Shown one piece after another: positions 6,447 through 15,479 of a stretch of DNA of 64,000 nt; position 1 is the stretch's first letter, and the number at the start of each line of letters is the position of its first letter. The notes beneath the pieces are model-generated. The model worked only from the letters and a program-made list of their open reading frames with translations. It searched no databases and had not been told where the DNA came from. The position numbers and the translations under genes were made by a program. The stretch is from JAAXHH01 sp965225915 (GTDB lineage Bacteria; JAAXHH01): positions 1,860,001-1,924,000 of the forward strand of contig OZ245326.1 of the NCBI GenBank assembly GCA_965225915.1, read 5' to 3'.

Positions 6447-8981
6447 ATGATGATCCCTCCTCAGATAAGCTTTTACGTAACTGGAAAACGCCTGTTCCTG
6501 GTAGGATTCCTGGCAATGGCAGTATTGTGCGTTCCGGCGCAGGCTCTTGACGTTCCGCCGAACTCATTACCGCCAAGCCTGTCTCCCCTCGAAGAAGGCA
6601 AAAGCCTATACGAACAGGATCGGTACACCGAAGCCCTGCCCCTCCTGCTGCAGGCGGTGCAACAGAACGGGAAATCGGCCCGCGCTCACTACTGGCTCGG
6701 TATGACCCTCTACGCCCTGAACAAGGACGAAGACGCGCTCAAGGCGTTCGAGCAGGTGGTGCGGAGGGACAGGTACTGGGCGCCGGGCCACATGGGCATG
6801 GGACTCGTGTACATGCGTATGCCCCATCGCAGACTGGATGCCCGGAAGACGATGCGCGAGGCAATGAGACTGGACCCGGGAAACGCGGAGTACCAGTACA
6901 CCATGGGAATGACTTACATGGATCAGGGTGTTACGGACTGGCTCATCGGCAGTCACCAGGACGGTCGGGGTTATTTCCAAAGAGCCGTGGAGCTGGATCC
7001 ACAGCATCCGGACGCCTTTTACCAGCTAGGCCGCTGTTACGAGGAATTGAAACTGGCGGATCACGGAAAGCGCATCCGAGATCGTTACGACGACTACATC
7101 AAAGCGTTGACTGCCTATCTGGAACAGTACCAGATCAATCCGGAACACACCGAGGCGCTCCAGCGGTTTGCAGGCATCTGTCACCGGTTCGAATACTATG
7201 AAAGGGGTGCTGAACAGCTCAGGAAATTGGCGGAAGAGATGGTGGGCATCCCGCCCGATCTGATCCAGACTTTGTTGACGCAGTTCGAAGCGCTGTCCAT
7301 GAGTACAAAAAAACAGTACGACTTGCTGCAGCGATCGCTGGAGACCTACATCAAGGGGCTGGAAGTCGAGGAGCAGGCGGTTTACAGGGATCTGGTCCAC
7401 GTGGCTCCTTCCGGTACGCTCGAGGCATGGCAATTGGCGGAAGGTGAGGAACGTGAGGAACTATGGCGAAACTTCTGGAACGCACGGGACTCGAATCCCG
7501 CCACGATCGAAAACGAGCGCCTGGTAGAGCATTACAAGCGGGTGATGTACGCCAGGATCCACTTTTCCCACGCGCAGTTCCCCTACGACCGGCGCGGAGA
7601 GATCTTCATTCGCTACGGCGAGCCCGATGACCGCCGGAGATTTCTTTACCGTCCGAGCGAAGATCCAAGAGATTCCTATCAGCCCACCGGAAAACCGGCG
7701 GTGGATGCGATACGCGAACAGAACTGGCAGTTCGGGTACCGGTTGAAGGCAGACCGGGGTCAGGTGGCCATAAATCTGGATCAAGACACGAGACAGCGCG
7801 TGGGCTTTGGCGAAGCATCCCTTCTGACGGTGAGCAGTCTAGGCGCGGACAACGAAGGATTAGCAAAACAGGACGACCAGGTCATCTATGAGTCCGGCGT
7901 CATACAGCGGCGGGGAATTGGATCGTCGTACAAGGCGGAAAGCTGGGTCTACGTGTCGCACAAGATGGAATTGTTTTTCGTCGACCAGACGGGAGGGGGC
8001 CGGTTCGACTATCCCCTGCGGACGCTTGTGATCGACGAGAGTTCCACGAGCGGCGCGGTCTTCGACGGGATGCACAGGGAGGAATTGTACCACCCGGAGA
8101 AACTGGCCGAAGAGTTGATCGAGCGCAGCCCCGAAGTATACAAACACGAATTCGGCGGCGAACCCCTGGACTATGCCTTCGATTTAGTCACCTTCCGGGG
8201 AAACGGTAGAAAGACGGAGATGGAACTAACCTACAGCATTCCTGTCTGGCAGTTTGGGGACGTGGGAGACGGAAACGGGACGGAAACCTTTCTGAACCAC
8301 CAGGTCACGCTGCGCGACTCGGTTTTCAGCCCGGCCTTCAACCAGAGATTCCGCTTCGGCCCCATCGAGCGGCCGGAGCGCAGGCTGAGCGCTGAGCAGT
8401 CCCGGGTAACCACCTACACGCTCGCCATCGACGTACAGGCGCCTCCGGGCCGGTTCACGGCGGCGGTGCATATGCAGGACGATGCCTCCCAGCGAACCGG
8501 CGTCTACAAGAAACCGGTCAACATCCGCGATTACCGGAGCGACGCCCTGATGATCAGCGATCTCAAGCTGTCCACTGGTATCACGCCGACCGACCGGACC
8601 GGGCCCTTCGTGCGCAAGGGCCTGAATATCGTGCCCCATCCCCTTCGCGCTTACAGGCGCGGCGAGCTGGTGTTCGTGTACTACGAGGTATACAACCTGA
8701 GCCTCGACGGCTCGAGCAGGACATCCTACGAGACGTATTACGAGATCGTACCCGAGGGCATGCCCATCCTGAGCAGCCAATCGGCCCGTCAATCGAAGGA
8801 CATGCAGACGGTCCTGCTGACCTTCGAAGGCGACGGGGCGGCGACAGAGGAAGTGGAATTCACGGGGCTGGACACCACCAACCTGACACCCGGCGTGTAT
8901 GCGCTCACTGTGACGGTGAATGACCGGCATTCAGGCGAGAGCGTGTCCGAATCAGCCAGCTTCATAGTCGTGGAAGAGTAG
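6447..8981 (+). CDS. TPR/GWxTD-domain protein, first paralogue
   Basis: An 844-aa exported protein of unknown function. A signal peptide covers about residues 1-34 (hydrophobic FLVGFLAMAVLCVPAQA). TPR-like helices follow (about 50-280; EEGKSLYEQDRYTEALPLLL, ARAHYWLGMTLYALNKDEDA). The GWxTD domain begins near residue 340 with NPATIENERLVEHYKRVMYA, and its signature is the variant PYDRRGEIFIRYGEPDD (about 378-394) rather than GWxTD. A beta-rich C-terminal part carries GPFVRKGLNIVPHPLRAYR and VYYEVYNLSLDGSSRTSYET. Two further proteins with the same order of parts lie at 18472-20976 and 21018-23390. GWxTD domains are frequent in FCB-group genomes but have no firm role. An envelope location is inferred from the signal peptide and TonB-like neighbour. 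Confidence 0.82.
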   Translation: MMIPPQISFYVTGKRLFLVGFLAMAVLCVPAQALDVPPNSLPPSLSPLEEGKSLYEQDRYTEALPLLLQAVQQNGKSARAHYWLGMTLYALNKDEDALKAFEQVVRRDRYWAPGHMGMGLVYMRMPHRRLDARKTMREAMRLDPGNAEYQYTMGMTYMDQGVTDWLIGSHQDGRGYFQRAVELDPQHPDAFYQLGRCYEELKLADHGKRIRDRYDDYIKALTAYLEQYQINPEHTEALQRFAGICHRFEYYERGAEQLRKLAEEMVGIPPDLIQTLLTQFEALSMSTKKQYDLLQRSLETYIKGLEVEEQAVYRDLVHVAPSGTLEAWQLAEGEEREELWRNFWNARDSNPATIENERLVEHYKRVMYARIHFSHAQFPYDRRGEIFIRYGEPDDRRRFLYRPSEDPRDSYQPTGKPAVDAIREQNWQFGYRLKADRGQVAINLDQDTRQRVGFGEASLLTVSSLGADNEGLAKQDDQVIYESGVIQRRGIGSSYKAESWVYVSHKMELFFVDQTGGGRFDYPLRTLVIDESSTSGAVFDGMHREELYHPEKLAEELIERSPEVYKHEFGGEPLDYAFDLVTFRGNGRKTEMELTYSIPVWQFGDVGDGNGTETFLNHQVTLRDSVFSPAFNQRFRFGPIERPERRLSAEQSRVTTYTLAIDVQAPPGRFTAAVHMQDDASQRTGVYKKPVNIRDYRSDALMISDLKLSTGITPTDRTGPFVRKGLNIVPHPLRAYRRGELVFVYYEVYNLSLDGSSRTSYETYYEIVPEGMPILSSQSARQSKDMQTVLLTFEGDGAATEEVEFTGLDTTNLTPGVYALTVTVNDRHSGESVSESASFIVVEE

Positions 8982-9103
8982 GCGACCTCAAGAATCCGAT
9001 GGGACGAATCGATCGTAGATCGTCTGATCCGATGCCCAGATAGACGATTCGATGGTCGCAGAATCTCCCCATGATTCCATACAAATCCCTTTTCGGATGG
9101 GAC

Positions 9104-10051
9104 TCATCTTTGGATACGGACTTCATCGAACCGCCCCGCCTCAGGCAGTCCGGCCGCGGTACAGTTCACGCTTGCGACCCGATTCGCAAGGCGGGTGGCC
9201 TTGGCAGGATCTCGCGAGGCCAGATATTCGGTGATAAAGCCGGCGGCAAAGGCGTCCCCGCAGCCGGTGGTGTCCACCACTTCCCGGACCGGCTTTGACG
9301 GAATGACGAAGGCTTTAACGTCATAGTCCTCGCGATATACGGTGACGGAACCGAGGTGACCCCGGGTGATGATGCATACCGAGGGGCCAAGCACGGTAAT
9401 CGACCGTCCGAAGGCGATGAAATCCTCTTCCGCCTCCAGTAGTTTCCTCGATGTTGCGGCCACTTCATTTCCCACGGCAGCCAGCAGACTAGCTTCCACT
9501 TCGTTCATCTGAACGACGTCGAACATTTCAATCCATAGCCGCCAGTCATCCGGAGCGCGCCTTCGCCGGTAGCCGTCCGGTTCGATGCCGAGACAGAGGT
9601 TATGCACGTCCAGGTACAGTAGTCCGGAGGCCCGGCCCCGTATCGCACTCATCGTCTCCAGGCCGATATCGTCGCCGACGATGAAGTTAACCAGCAGGGC
9701 GTCGAGGTCCAGGTACGGTTCGACCTGTTCCAGGGGAATGGGAGCGATATGGTTGGTCAGGCACTCGACTTTCTCCATTGCCATGTCGTATCGGATGTGA
9801 TTTCGGCTGGTTCCTTCCGGGGACAGGGCGATCCCTGCGGTATCCACGCCGGGACGGGACGCCAGGATGCCCCGCATATCGTCGTAGCAGTCGGCGCCGA
9901 TACGGCTAACAGGATACAGTACGGTCCCTTCGTCGACCAGGTCCGCCAGCACGGTGGTGTTGTAGAGGATTCCACCGAGATCGTGGAGTTCCCGGCCGTC
10001 GGCCATCTCGATCGTGTCGTGGTTGATGATACCGATGATGCCGATGCGCAT
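9104..10051 (-). CDS. PfkB-family carbohydrate kinase
   Basis: A 315-aa ribokinase-fold sugar or nucleoside kinase. The second PfkB signature is clear at DTTGCGDAFAAGF (residues 260-272), with Asp266 as catalytic base, and NEVEA (183-187) is the usual metal/phosphate NxxE region. The first glycine signature is weak (LGGILYNTTVLADL). It is the last gene of the long minus-strand run, 16 bp after waaF. A heptose- or sugar-supply role for LPS is possible from position, but the protein does not look like a typical HldE kinase, so the substrate is left open. Confidence 0.83.
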   Translation of the reverse strand: MRIGIIGIINHDTIEMADGRELHDLGGILYNTTVLADLVDEGTVLYPVSRIGADCYDDMRGILASRPGVDTAGIALSPEGTSRNHIRYDMAMEKVECLTNHIAPIPLEQVEPYLDLDALLVNFIVGDDIGLETMSAIRGRASGLLYLDVHNLCLGIEPDGYRRRRAPDDWRLWIEMFDVVQMNEVEASLLAAVGNEVAATSRKLLEAEEDFIAFGRSITVLGPSVCIITRGHLGSVTVYREDYDVKAFVIPSKPVREVVDTTGCGDAFAAGFITEYLASRDPAKATRLANRVASVNCTAAGLPEAGRFDEVRIQR

Positions 10052-10067
10052 GAGGGGATACCCGAAT

Positions 10068-11105
10068 TTAGTTGTTCACGGGGGTTTCAGATTCACCGAG
10101 ACGGACGGAAACGGTATTCATCACCTGGCTCACGGTGATGTCCCGCATGCAGTCATGGGTGCCGATGGGGCATCGGTTGCCGCCGTGGGAACTGCACGGG
10201 CGGCAGCCCAAAGTCCGTTCGACGATCCGATGGCCTTCTCCATAGGGCGTGAAGCCGAACGCGGGGACCGTTGGGCCGAAGATCACGATAACCGGTGTAC
10301 CCATGGCGGCGGCGACGTGGCCCATGCCGGTGTCGTTCGATACGAATGCAGTGCAGCGCGCGGCAAGCGCCGCAGACTGGAGAAGGGACAGCCGACCGGC
10401 GGCGTTCAATGGATCGGTACCGGACGCCTGGGCGATACCGCTGCAGAGAGGACGGTCTTCCTCACCCCCGAAGAGTACGACGCGGTAACCATACTCGTCG
10501 GCAATACGCCGGATCAAGGCGGCGAATCGCTCGGGCGGCCACCGCTTGGTCGCCCAAACCGATCCGGCGCCGATACCGAGAATCCTGTCCGTGGCTTCAA
10601 TGTCGGATTCCCGCATCAGCAGATCACCGGCCTCCCGGTCCGCGTCATCCGGATAAAGAGCGGGACGGAAACCGGCCGAGTCCACCGACCACGGAGCAAG
10701 CAGGGAGAGATTTCGTTCGACTTCATGGGCGGCTGGATAGGGTACCCGATCGGTCATCAGCCGTCTACCGGCGCTTCGATCAAAACCCACACGGATGGGG
10801 ACGCCCGCCAGGTATCCCAGTAACGCGCTTCGGAACGACCGGTGCGGAATCAGCGAAGCATCGTAGGAAGCATCGCGCAGCCGGCTGGCGAGACGCATCA
10901 GTTTCACAGGTCCTTTTTCCCGGCCTTTCTTGTCGTATACGACGATGTCGTCGACGTTTGGGTTGTTACGCAGAAGATCCGCAGTCTCGGGCCGTACGAC
11001 GGCCCCGATGCAGCCGGCGCCCAGTTGCGTCCTGGCCGCTTCGAACAACGGGGTCGACAGCACGACGTCACCCACGAAGGCGGTTTGTATGACAAGCACT
11101 TTCAA
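10068..11105 (-). CDS. waaF: LPS heptosyltransferase, GT9 family (WaaF-like)
   Basis: A 345-aa glycosyltransferase family 9 protein, which transfers heptose from ADP-heptose to the LPS inner core on the cytoplasmic side of the inner membrane. The N-terminal domain starts VLVIQTAFVGDVVLSTPLFE, typical of WaaC/WaaF. The C-terminal donor domain has GIGAGSVWATKRWPPERFA, VLFGGEEDR, FVSNDTGMGHVAAAMGTPVI and a Cys-bearing CRPCSSHGG segment common in WaaF-type proteins. Length is normal. It lies between a lipoprotein gene and a PfkB kinase and shares the operon with an LpxL-type acyltransferase, which fits lipid A-core assembly. Exact acceptor specificity is uncertain. Confidence 0.85.
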   Translation of the reverse strand: MKVLVIQTAFVGDVVLSTPLFEAARTQLGAGCIGAVVRPETADLLRNNPNVDDIVVYDKKGREKGPVKLMRLASRLRDASYDASLIPHRSFRSALLGYLAGVPIRVGFDRSAGRRLMTDRVPYPAAHEVERNLSLLAPWSVDSAGFRPALYPDDADREAGDLLMRESDIEATDRILGIGAGSVWATKRWPPERFAALIRRIADEYGYRVVLFGGEEDRPLCSGIAQASGTDPLNAAGRLSLLQSAALAARCTAFVSNDTGMGHVAAAMGTPVIVIFGPTVPAFGFTPYGEGHRIVERTLGCRPCSSHGGNRCPIGTHDCMRDITVSQVMNTVSVRLGESETPVNN

Positions 11106-11153
11106 AATGCAATGGTTCCTGATCCGGACGCAGTGCGCACGGCGCCCGCGAGG

Positions 11154-11819
11154 TTATTTCCGCAGTGAATTCAAGAGGTCCTGAAACTCGCCTTCGGAGG
11201 CTAAAACCGTATTTTCCGGTCCGGTGAGCTTGAGGAAAACGTTGCCTTCCGGCGCCTCGACAATGGCGCCGAGCATTTTGTACCCCGGTTTTTTTTCGGC
11301 GCCCGACTGGAACATGGGTCCCATGGAAGCAAGGTACGTACCCGCCAGGGACACGGTGGTCACGGAAATGCCGTTGATGGACGACTGACGCTGGGCCAGC
11401 GTTGGCGGTCCCCCGGATTCGGTCTCGAACTGATCCCGCCATCTCTGCAGGTTCAGTTCAACACTTCCTCCCTGTCCCTGTCCGAAGAAGAACACGGCGC
11501 ATTCGCCGGATTCGTCGTCGCCCTCGGCCTTCGGAACCAGATAGGTCGCCTCGCGCATCATCCGCGGTGGCTGGACCTGCCAGCGCGCGGGAACGGTCCA
11601 ACCAATCCCCGCGGCTTCGCCCGTAGTCATTTCTCCCGGCGCCGCTACCGGGTCCGGTGCATCCTGTCCTTCCGGCATGGCGGGGATCGCAGCCGGCGCG
11701 GGGGGCTCTACCGGCGGCTCGGGCAATGGTGGAACGGACTGATCCCCTCCGTTGCCGCAGGCCGTGACGAAAACGAACAGTAATCCGGCGCAAACCGAGA
11801 TGAGATGATGGCGTGGCAT
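11154..11819 (-). CDS. Lipoprotein of unknown function
   Basis: A 221-aa predicted lipoprotein. The start at 11819 is chosen because AAAGGAG sits just upstream and the protein then begins with a clean signal peptide, MPRHHLISVCAGLLFVFVTA, with the lipobox cysteine in VTACGN. A Pro-rich spacer follows (PPLPEPPVEPPAPA), then a soluble domain of about 150 residues (GWTVPARWQ, QRWRDQFETESGG, GAEKKPGYKMLGAIVEAPEG, FLKLTGPENTV). This part resembles uncharacterised planctomycete/FCB lipoproteins that measure the fit of small charged domains, but I cannot name a function. It sits 14 bp after the acyltransferase gene and before waaF, so an envelope role is likely. Confidence 0.75.
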   Translation of the reverse strand: MPRHHLISVCAGLLFVFVTACGNGGDQSVPPLPEPPVEPPAPAAIPAMPEGQDAPDPVAAPGEMTTGEAAGIGWTVPARWQVQPPRMMREATYLVPKAEGDDESGECAVFFFGQGQGGSVELNLQRWRDQFETESGGPPTLAQRQSSINGISVTTVSLAGTYLASMGPMFQSGAEKKPGYKMLGAIVEAPEGNVFLKLTGPENTVLASEGEFQDLLNSLRK

Positions 11820-11833
11820 GTAATGTATCTCCT

Positions 11834-12739
11834 TTAAAAAACGGGATTTGAAACGGCGGGTGTCCGGGTCTTCCATCGCCTGTGCACCCAGAACCAGTGA
11901 TCGGGATAATCCACGATGTATCGGACCAGCACGTCGGTGTATGCCTGGGTAATCCGTGCTATATCGGCTTCTTCATCGCCTGACGGATCAGCTTTGATCG
12001 GAGTTTCGAACCGGACCCGGTGGCGTTCCGGACCGGATCGGATGATGAAACAGGGCACGATGGGGGCTCCTGTTCGCAAGGCGAAAAGCGCCGGTCCCTG
12101 GTAAGTCGAGGCCGGCAATCCCAGGAAATCTACGAATACCCCGCCCGGACCGGCGTCCTGGTCGGCAAGCAACCCGACACACTCGTTGCGCCGTAGCGCC
12201 CTCAGGATCGCGGGCGGCGCCGAATCCATGTTTGTAACGCACATCCCCAGTCGTTCGCGACCCGCCAGAATCAAGCGGTTGACGGCCGGATTGTGCAGAT
12301 CTTTCGCAACGACGGTAATCGGATGACCCAGGCTGGCGACCGTAGCGCCGAGCAGTTCCCAGTAACCGAAATGGCCGGTAATCAAAACGACCCCTCGGCC
12401 CTTTCTACGCGCCTGCACGATGAATTCTTCACCGGAGACCGTCAACCGGTCCCGTACGTCCGTTGTACCCCTTGCCAGCAAACGGGCGTGTTCCACGGCC
12501 GTACGGCCAAGTTGGCGGTAAACGGACCGTGCCCTGCCGCGCAGCGTGTCGGCTTCCTCGGAATGATCGAAAACTCGGGCCAGGTGTACCATGACCAGTT
12601 CTTTTCTCATTCCAATCACATCAAAGGCCAGGTCGCCCAGCCTTTCACCCACCCAGGATGCCGCAGAAGGCGACAACCGACGCGTCAGCGACATCAGCAA
12701 GCGAAGTCCCGCGTATTCAAACAGATGCGTCAGTTTCAT
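11834..12739 (-). CDS. LpxL/HtrB-family lipid A acyltransferase
   Basis: A 301-aa membrane-associated acyltransferase of the LpxL/LpxM family, which adds a secondary acyl chain to the lipid A precursor. The catalytic HxxxxE motif is visible in ITGHFGYWELL (His123, Glu128), followed by GLLADQDAG and VDFLGLPASTYQGPA, regions typical of the family. The C-terminus VHRRWKTR is also characteristic. The N-terminal hydrophobic segment is weaker than in E. coli LpxL. It lies in the iscS-to-pfkB run, 76 bp after the peptidase gene and 14 bp before a lipoprotein. Acyl-chain specificity and whether it acts before or after another paralogue cannot be read. Confidence 0.88.
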   Translation of the reverse strand: MKLTHLFEYAGLRLLMSLTRRLSPSAASWVGERLGDLAFDVIGMRKELVMVHLARVFDHSEEADTLRGRARSVYRQLGRTAVEHARLLARGTTDVRDRLTVSGEEFIVQARRKGRGVVLITGHFGYWELLGATVASLGHPITVVAKDLHNPAVNRLILAGRERLGMCVTNMDSAPPAILRALRRNECVGLLADQDAGPGGVFVDFLGLPASTYQGPALFALRTGAPIVPCFIIRSGPERHRVRFETPIKADPSGDEEADIARITQAYTDVLVRYIVDYPDHWFWVHRRWKTRTPAVSNPVF

Positions 12740-12815
12740 GCGAACCGGGCTCTCATTCCCGCGGTTTCGTTACGACACGGTCCGGGGCAGTGCAAGAGTC
12801 GAGAGACAAAAGCGG

Positions 12816-13829
12816 TCATTCATCCCGCTCTTTAGACATGACCCACTCTTCATTCATCCTGCGCCAGTCGTCTTCGTCCGTGTGCCAGTCAGCCTCCTCT
12901 TCCCGTGCCCAGCGACGCAGCGTGACCTTCCTCCGCCTTCGAATCTGCAGATAGGCAAGTAGACACAGGACGCCGAACAGGGGCGCGATCACGATAGTAA
13001 GGCTTTCGCCGAGTATCATGCGCCAGCCATAGGTGCGTTCCATGTAGGCCAGCCAATCCCGTTCGAATCCCACGATACTGACGCCGAACGCATCGAGGCA
13101 GGCCAGGTCAATGGACCCCGTGAACCGCAGGCGGTCGAACAAGGTATGCAGCCCCGCTTCACCGTATTGCCGAAGTATGTACTGAACGGCCAGAGCGCTT
13201 TCCTGGTAAGCCAGCTGGGCCCGATGTTCAGGGAAGGTGTTCACTCCCTGTATGGCTCCCAGTGATACCAGGTTTCCCGATACAACGGCGACAACCAGCG
13301 ACGCCCGGTCCCAGAATCCCCATTCCCTAGCCATGTGCATCGCGAATCCCTCATCGAGCCATCGTGGGATATCCGCGCCGCGAACCGCGCTGTGCAGCAT
13401 CACGTGGGCCAGCTCATGCACTATGACTTCGTACGAACCGTCGTACGTGCCGGTTATTCGGGGAGATTTGAGTACGACGAGCCTTCTGTCGGGTACGGCG
13501 TAACCCGCGCCCCAATCGGGTATCGCGCCGGGTGTGTAGGTCAGGAAGGCTTCCTGCGTTGGGGCGATGTGGACATGGATGGTATCGGCGGCCGGCACGC
13601 CCAGCGTCGCGCGCAGATGAGGAGACGCGGTGCGTACAATGCCCAACGCGTGTTCCACGAAGGGGGTGTCGGCGGGCTCGAAGGTAAATCGGACGCCCTC
13701 GTCGATTCTCACGGACTGTTCCGCGTTAGCCGAGAGGCCAGGCAACAGCATGAGCACGCCGAGGACAAGGCCAAGGTGCCGAAATCGAAGTCGGCGCTTG
13801 ACGCGCTGGGGCGCCGGATCGCCGCGCAT
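12816..13829 (-). CDS. MA-like zinc metallopeptidase, membrane-anchored
   Basis: A 337-aa protein with a gluzincin-type zinc site: HELAH (His138, Glu139, His142) followed by WLDEGFA with Glu160 as third ligand, as in peptidase MA-like families. A signal sequence or anchor is at about 14-37 (LGLVLGVLMLLPGLSANA), and a C-terminal transmembrane helix is near 270-293 (SLTIVIAPLFGVLCLLAYLQ), followed by a charged cytoplasmic tail, so the catalytic domain faces the periplasm. The start at 13829 has GAGG upstream and lies 7 bp after the mnmA stop; a much longer open frame overlaps mnmA and is not believed. Substrate unknown. Confidence 0.8.
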   Translation of the reverse strand: MRGDPAPQRVKRRLRFRHLGLVLGVLMLLPGLSANAEQSVRIDEGVRFTFEPADTPFVEHALGIVRTASPHLRATLGVPAADTIHVHIAPTQEAFLTYTPGAIPDWGAGYAVPDRRLVVLKSPRITGTYDGSYEVIVHELAHVMLHSAVRGADIPRWLDEGFAMHMAREWGFWDRASLVVAVVSGNLVSLGAIQGVNTFPEHRAQLAYQESALAVQYILRQYGEAGLHTLFDRLRFTGSIDLACLDAFGVSIVGFERDWLAYMERTYGWRMILGESLTIVIAPLFGVLCLLAYLQIRRRRKVTLRRWAREEEADWHTDEDDWRRMNEEWVMSKERDE

Positions 13830-13836
13830 AATGACC

Positions 13837-15081
13837 TCATTCGCGAATGATGCCGCCTCCCAGGACGGTCTCGCCGTCATAAAAGACGACAGACTGCCCC
13901 GGCGTAACCGCCCTCTGGGGATGCTCGAAGACGACCTGTGCAACGCCAGGCTCAACCGGTTTGATGACCGCCGGGGTCGCATCCTGCCGGTACCGGATCT
14001 TGGCCTGTCCGCAAACCCTGTCAGTGGGTGTTTCCATGGATTGCCAGCTGACCCGGTCGGCGATAAGACGGTCGCTGCGGAGATCCTCGTCGTCACCTAC
14101 CACGATCGTATTCGTTTCGGGTCGTATGTCGACCACGTAAACAGGGCGTCCAACGGCCAGTCCCAATCCCTTGCGCTGCCCGATCGTGTAAAGGGGATAT
14201 CCCCGGTGTTCGCCCATGATCCGGCCGCTCATGTCCACGACAGGTCCCGGCCGTATGGGATCTTCGATGGTGAGCAGTCCATCATCCGCCTGTACGGGAT
14301 GTTTCGCCGTCCATTCCCGCAGGAACCGTTCATGACCCTCGTCCTGTATAAAGCAGATTTCATAGCTGTCTTTTTTAGCGGCTACCCGCGGCGCCAGTTG
14401 TTCGGCGATCTGCCGCGTCTGCGCCTTCGTGAGCATGCCCACGGGAAATACGGTCCGCGCCAGCTCTTCCTGGGTCATCTCCCACAGGGCGTAGGATTGA
14501 TCCTTGTTCCCGTCGATACCCCGCTTAAGGATATAGCGGCCCGCTTGGCCGGCCTGGCCCGCTTGGCCGGCCTGGCCCGCGCTTTCGTCGAAGATTACCC
14601 GGGCATAGTGGCCGGTCGCCACATATTCTGCACCGAGCTCCCTGGCCCGGTCGAGCAGAACGCCGAACTTGACCTTGCTGTTGCAGGCTACGCAGGGATT
14701 GGGCGTTCGGCCCTGCATGTATTCGGAGACGAAATTCGAAATGACGCCCTTCTCGAATTCCTCTCGAAAGTCCACGACGTAGTACGGTATGCCGAGTCTG
14801 CCGGCCACAACCCGCGCGTCGTTACGGTCCTCCACCGTGCAGCAACCGTGTTCGAAATGCTTATTGCCGCCGACGCTGTCGTAATCCCACAGGTGCATCG
14901 TGACGCCGATGACTTCGCAGCCCGCGTCCTTTAGCAGCGCGGCAGCCACCGAGCTGTCCACACCGCCGCTCATGGCCACCACGACCGTCGACCCTTTCGG
15001 CGGCAGCCGGTTGATGGCCGGATCGTACACCGCTTCCACTTCGTAGTCGCTGTCTATATCCAAATGGGTATTTGTCGTCAT
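13837..15081 (-). CDS. mnmA: tRNA-specific 2-thiouridylase MnmA
   Basis: A 414-aa enzyme that thiolates U34 of tRNA-Glu, -Gln and -Lys using ATP and sulfur relayed from a cysteine desulfurase. The PP-loop SGGVDSS (residues 38-44), the catalytic TPNPCVACN (Cys130) and the second cysteine in YEICFIQDEG (Cys243) are all present, as is GHYARV and the C-terminal IGQRKGLGLAVGRPVYVV. It is about 40 residues longer than average. One reason is a GQA repeat (residues 169-181) inserted between the GHYAR motif and the KDQSY motif. It lies 4 bp after iscU and close to iscS, giving a compact desulfurase-scaffold-thiolase unit. Confidence 0.96.
   Translation of the reverse strand: MTTNTHLDIDSDYEVEAVYDPAINRLPPKGSTVVVAMSGGVDSSVAAALLKDAGCEVIGVTMHLWDYDSVGGNKHFEHGCCTVEDRNDARVVAGRLGIPYYVVDFREEFEKGVISNFVSEYMQGRTPNPCVACNSKVKFGVLLDRARELGAEYVATGHYARVIFDESAGQAGQAGQAGQAGRYILKRGIDGNKDQSYALWEMTQEELARTVFPVGMLTKAQTRQIAEQLAPRVAAKKDSYEICFIQDEGHERFLREWTAKHPVQADDGLLTIEDPIRPGPVVDMSGRIMGEHRGYPLYTIGQRKGLGLAVGRPVYVVDIRPETNTIVVGDDEDLRSDRLIADRVSWQSMETPTDRVCGQAKIRYRQDATPAVIKPVEPGVAQVVFEHPQRAVTPGQSVVFYDGETVLGGGIIRE
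14540..14580. repeat. Short tandem repeat inside mnmA
   Basis: Two identical 18-bp units (14540-14557 and 14558-14575) plus a 5-bp start of a third encode a run of GQA triplets in MnmA. The insertion sits in a variable loop and keeps the reading frame. Confidence 0.9.
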
Positions 15082-15085
15082 TATA

Positions 15086-15469
15086 CTAGGCTTTCGTGTT
15101 CACTCCCTTGCGTGTCCGGTAATCTTCGATCGCCGCCCGTACTCCGTCCGCGGCCATGGCGGAGCAGTGCATTTTAGTAGGCGGCAGTCCGCCCAGGACA
15201 ACGGCGATCGTATCGTTTTCGATAGACGCGGCCTCTTCAATCGTCCTGCCAATCACCCATTCCGTAACCATGCTGCTTGCCGCGATGGACGCCGCACAAC
15301 CGAAGGTCCTGAACCTGGCGTCCGTGACTGTCCCCTCTGCTATCTTCAGATACAACGCGATCGTATTCCCGCTGATGGGGTTGCCCGCGTTGCCCACGCC
15401 GTCCGCGTTGGGAAGGTCCCCCACGTTACGGGGCGAGCGAAAGTGGTCCATTACAGTGGATGAATACAT
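15086..15469 (-). CDS. IscU/NifU-N-like scaffold protein with altered active site
   Basis: A 127-aa protein aligned over its whole length with the Fe-S scaffold IscU, which receives persulfide sulfur from IscS and iron to build 2Fe-2S clusters. Matching segments are MDHFRSPRNVGDL, DARFRTFGCAAS (Cys58), VTEWVIGRT and PTKMHCSAMAADGVRAAI (Cys102). The first site differs: where IscU has PACGD, this protein has PISGN, so the first cysteine is Ser33 and the aspartate that tunes cluster release is Asn35. The DNA is clear at this point, with no frameshift. It sits 10 bp after iscS and 4 bp before mnmA. It may act as a sulfur relay rather than a cluster scaffold; that is inference. Confidence 0.88.
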   Translation of the reverse strand: MYSSTVMDHFRSPRNVGDLPNADGVGNAGNPISGNTIALYLKIAEGTVTDARFRTFGCAASIAASSMVTEWVIGRTIEEAASIENDTIAVVLGGLPPTKMHCSAMAADGVRAAIEDYRTRKGVNTKA

Positions 15470-15479
15470 GTAACCCGCC

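Noticed and set aside
8982..9103. Possible terminator between the first GWxTD gene and pfkB
   Set aside because: Only short inverted segments (CGAATCG/CGATTCG) are present, with no stable stem or T run.
12816..14096. Longer form of the MA-like peptidase
   Set aside because: The first 89 codons overlap mnmA in another frame. The start at 13829 has a ribosome binding site and a signal-type N-terminus.
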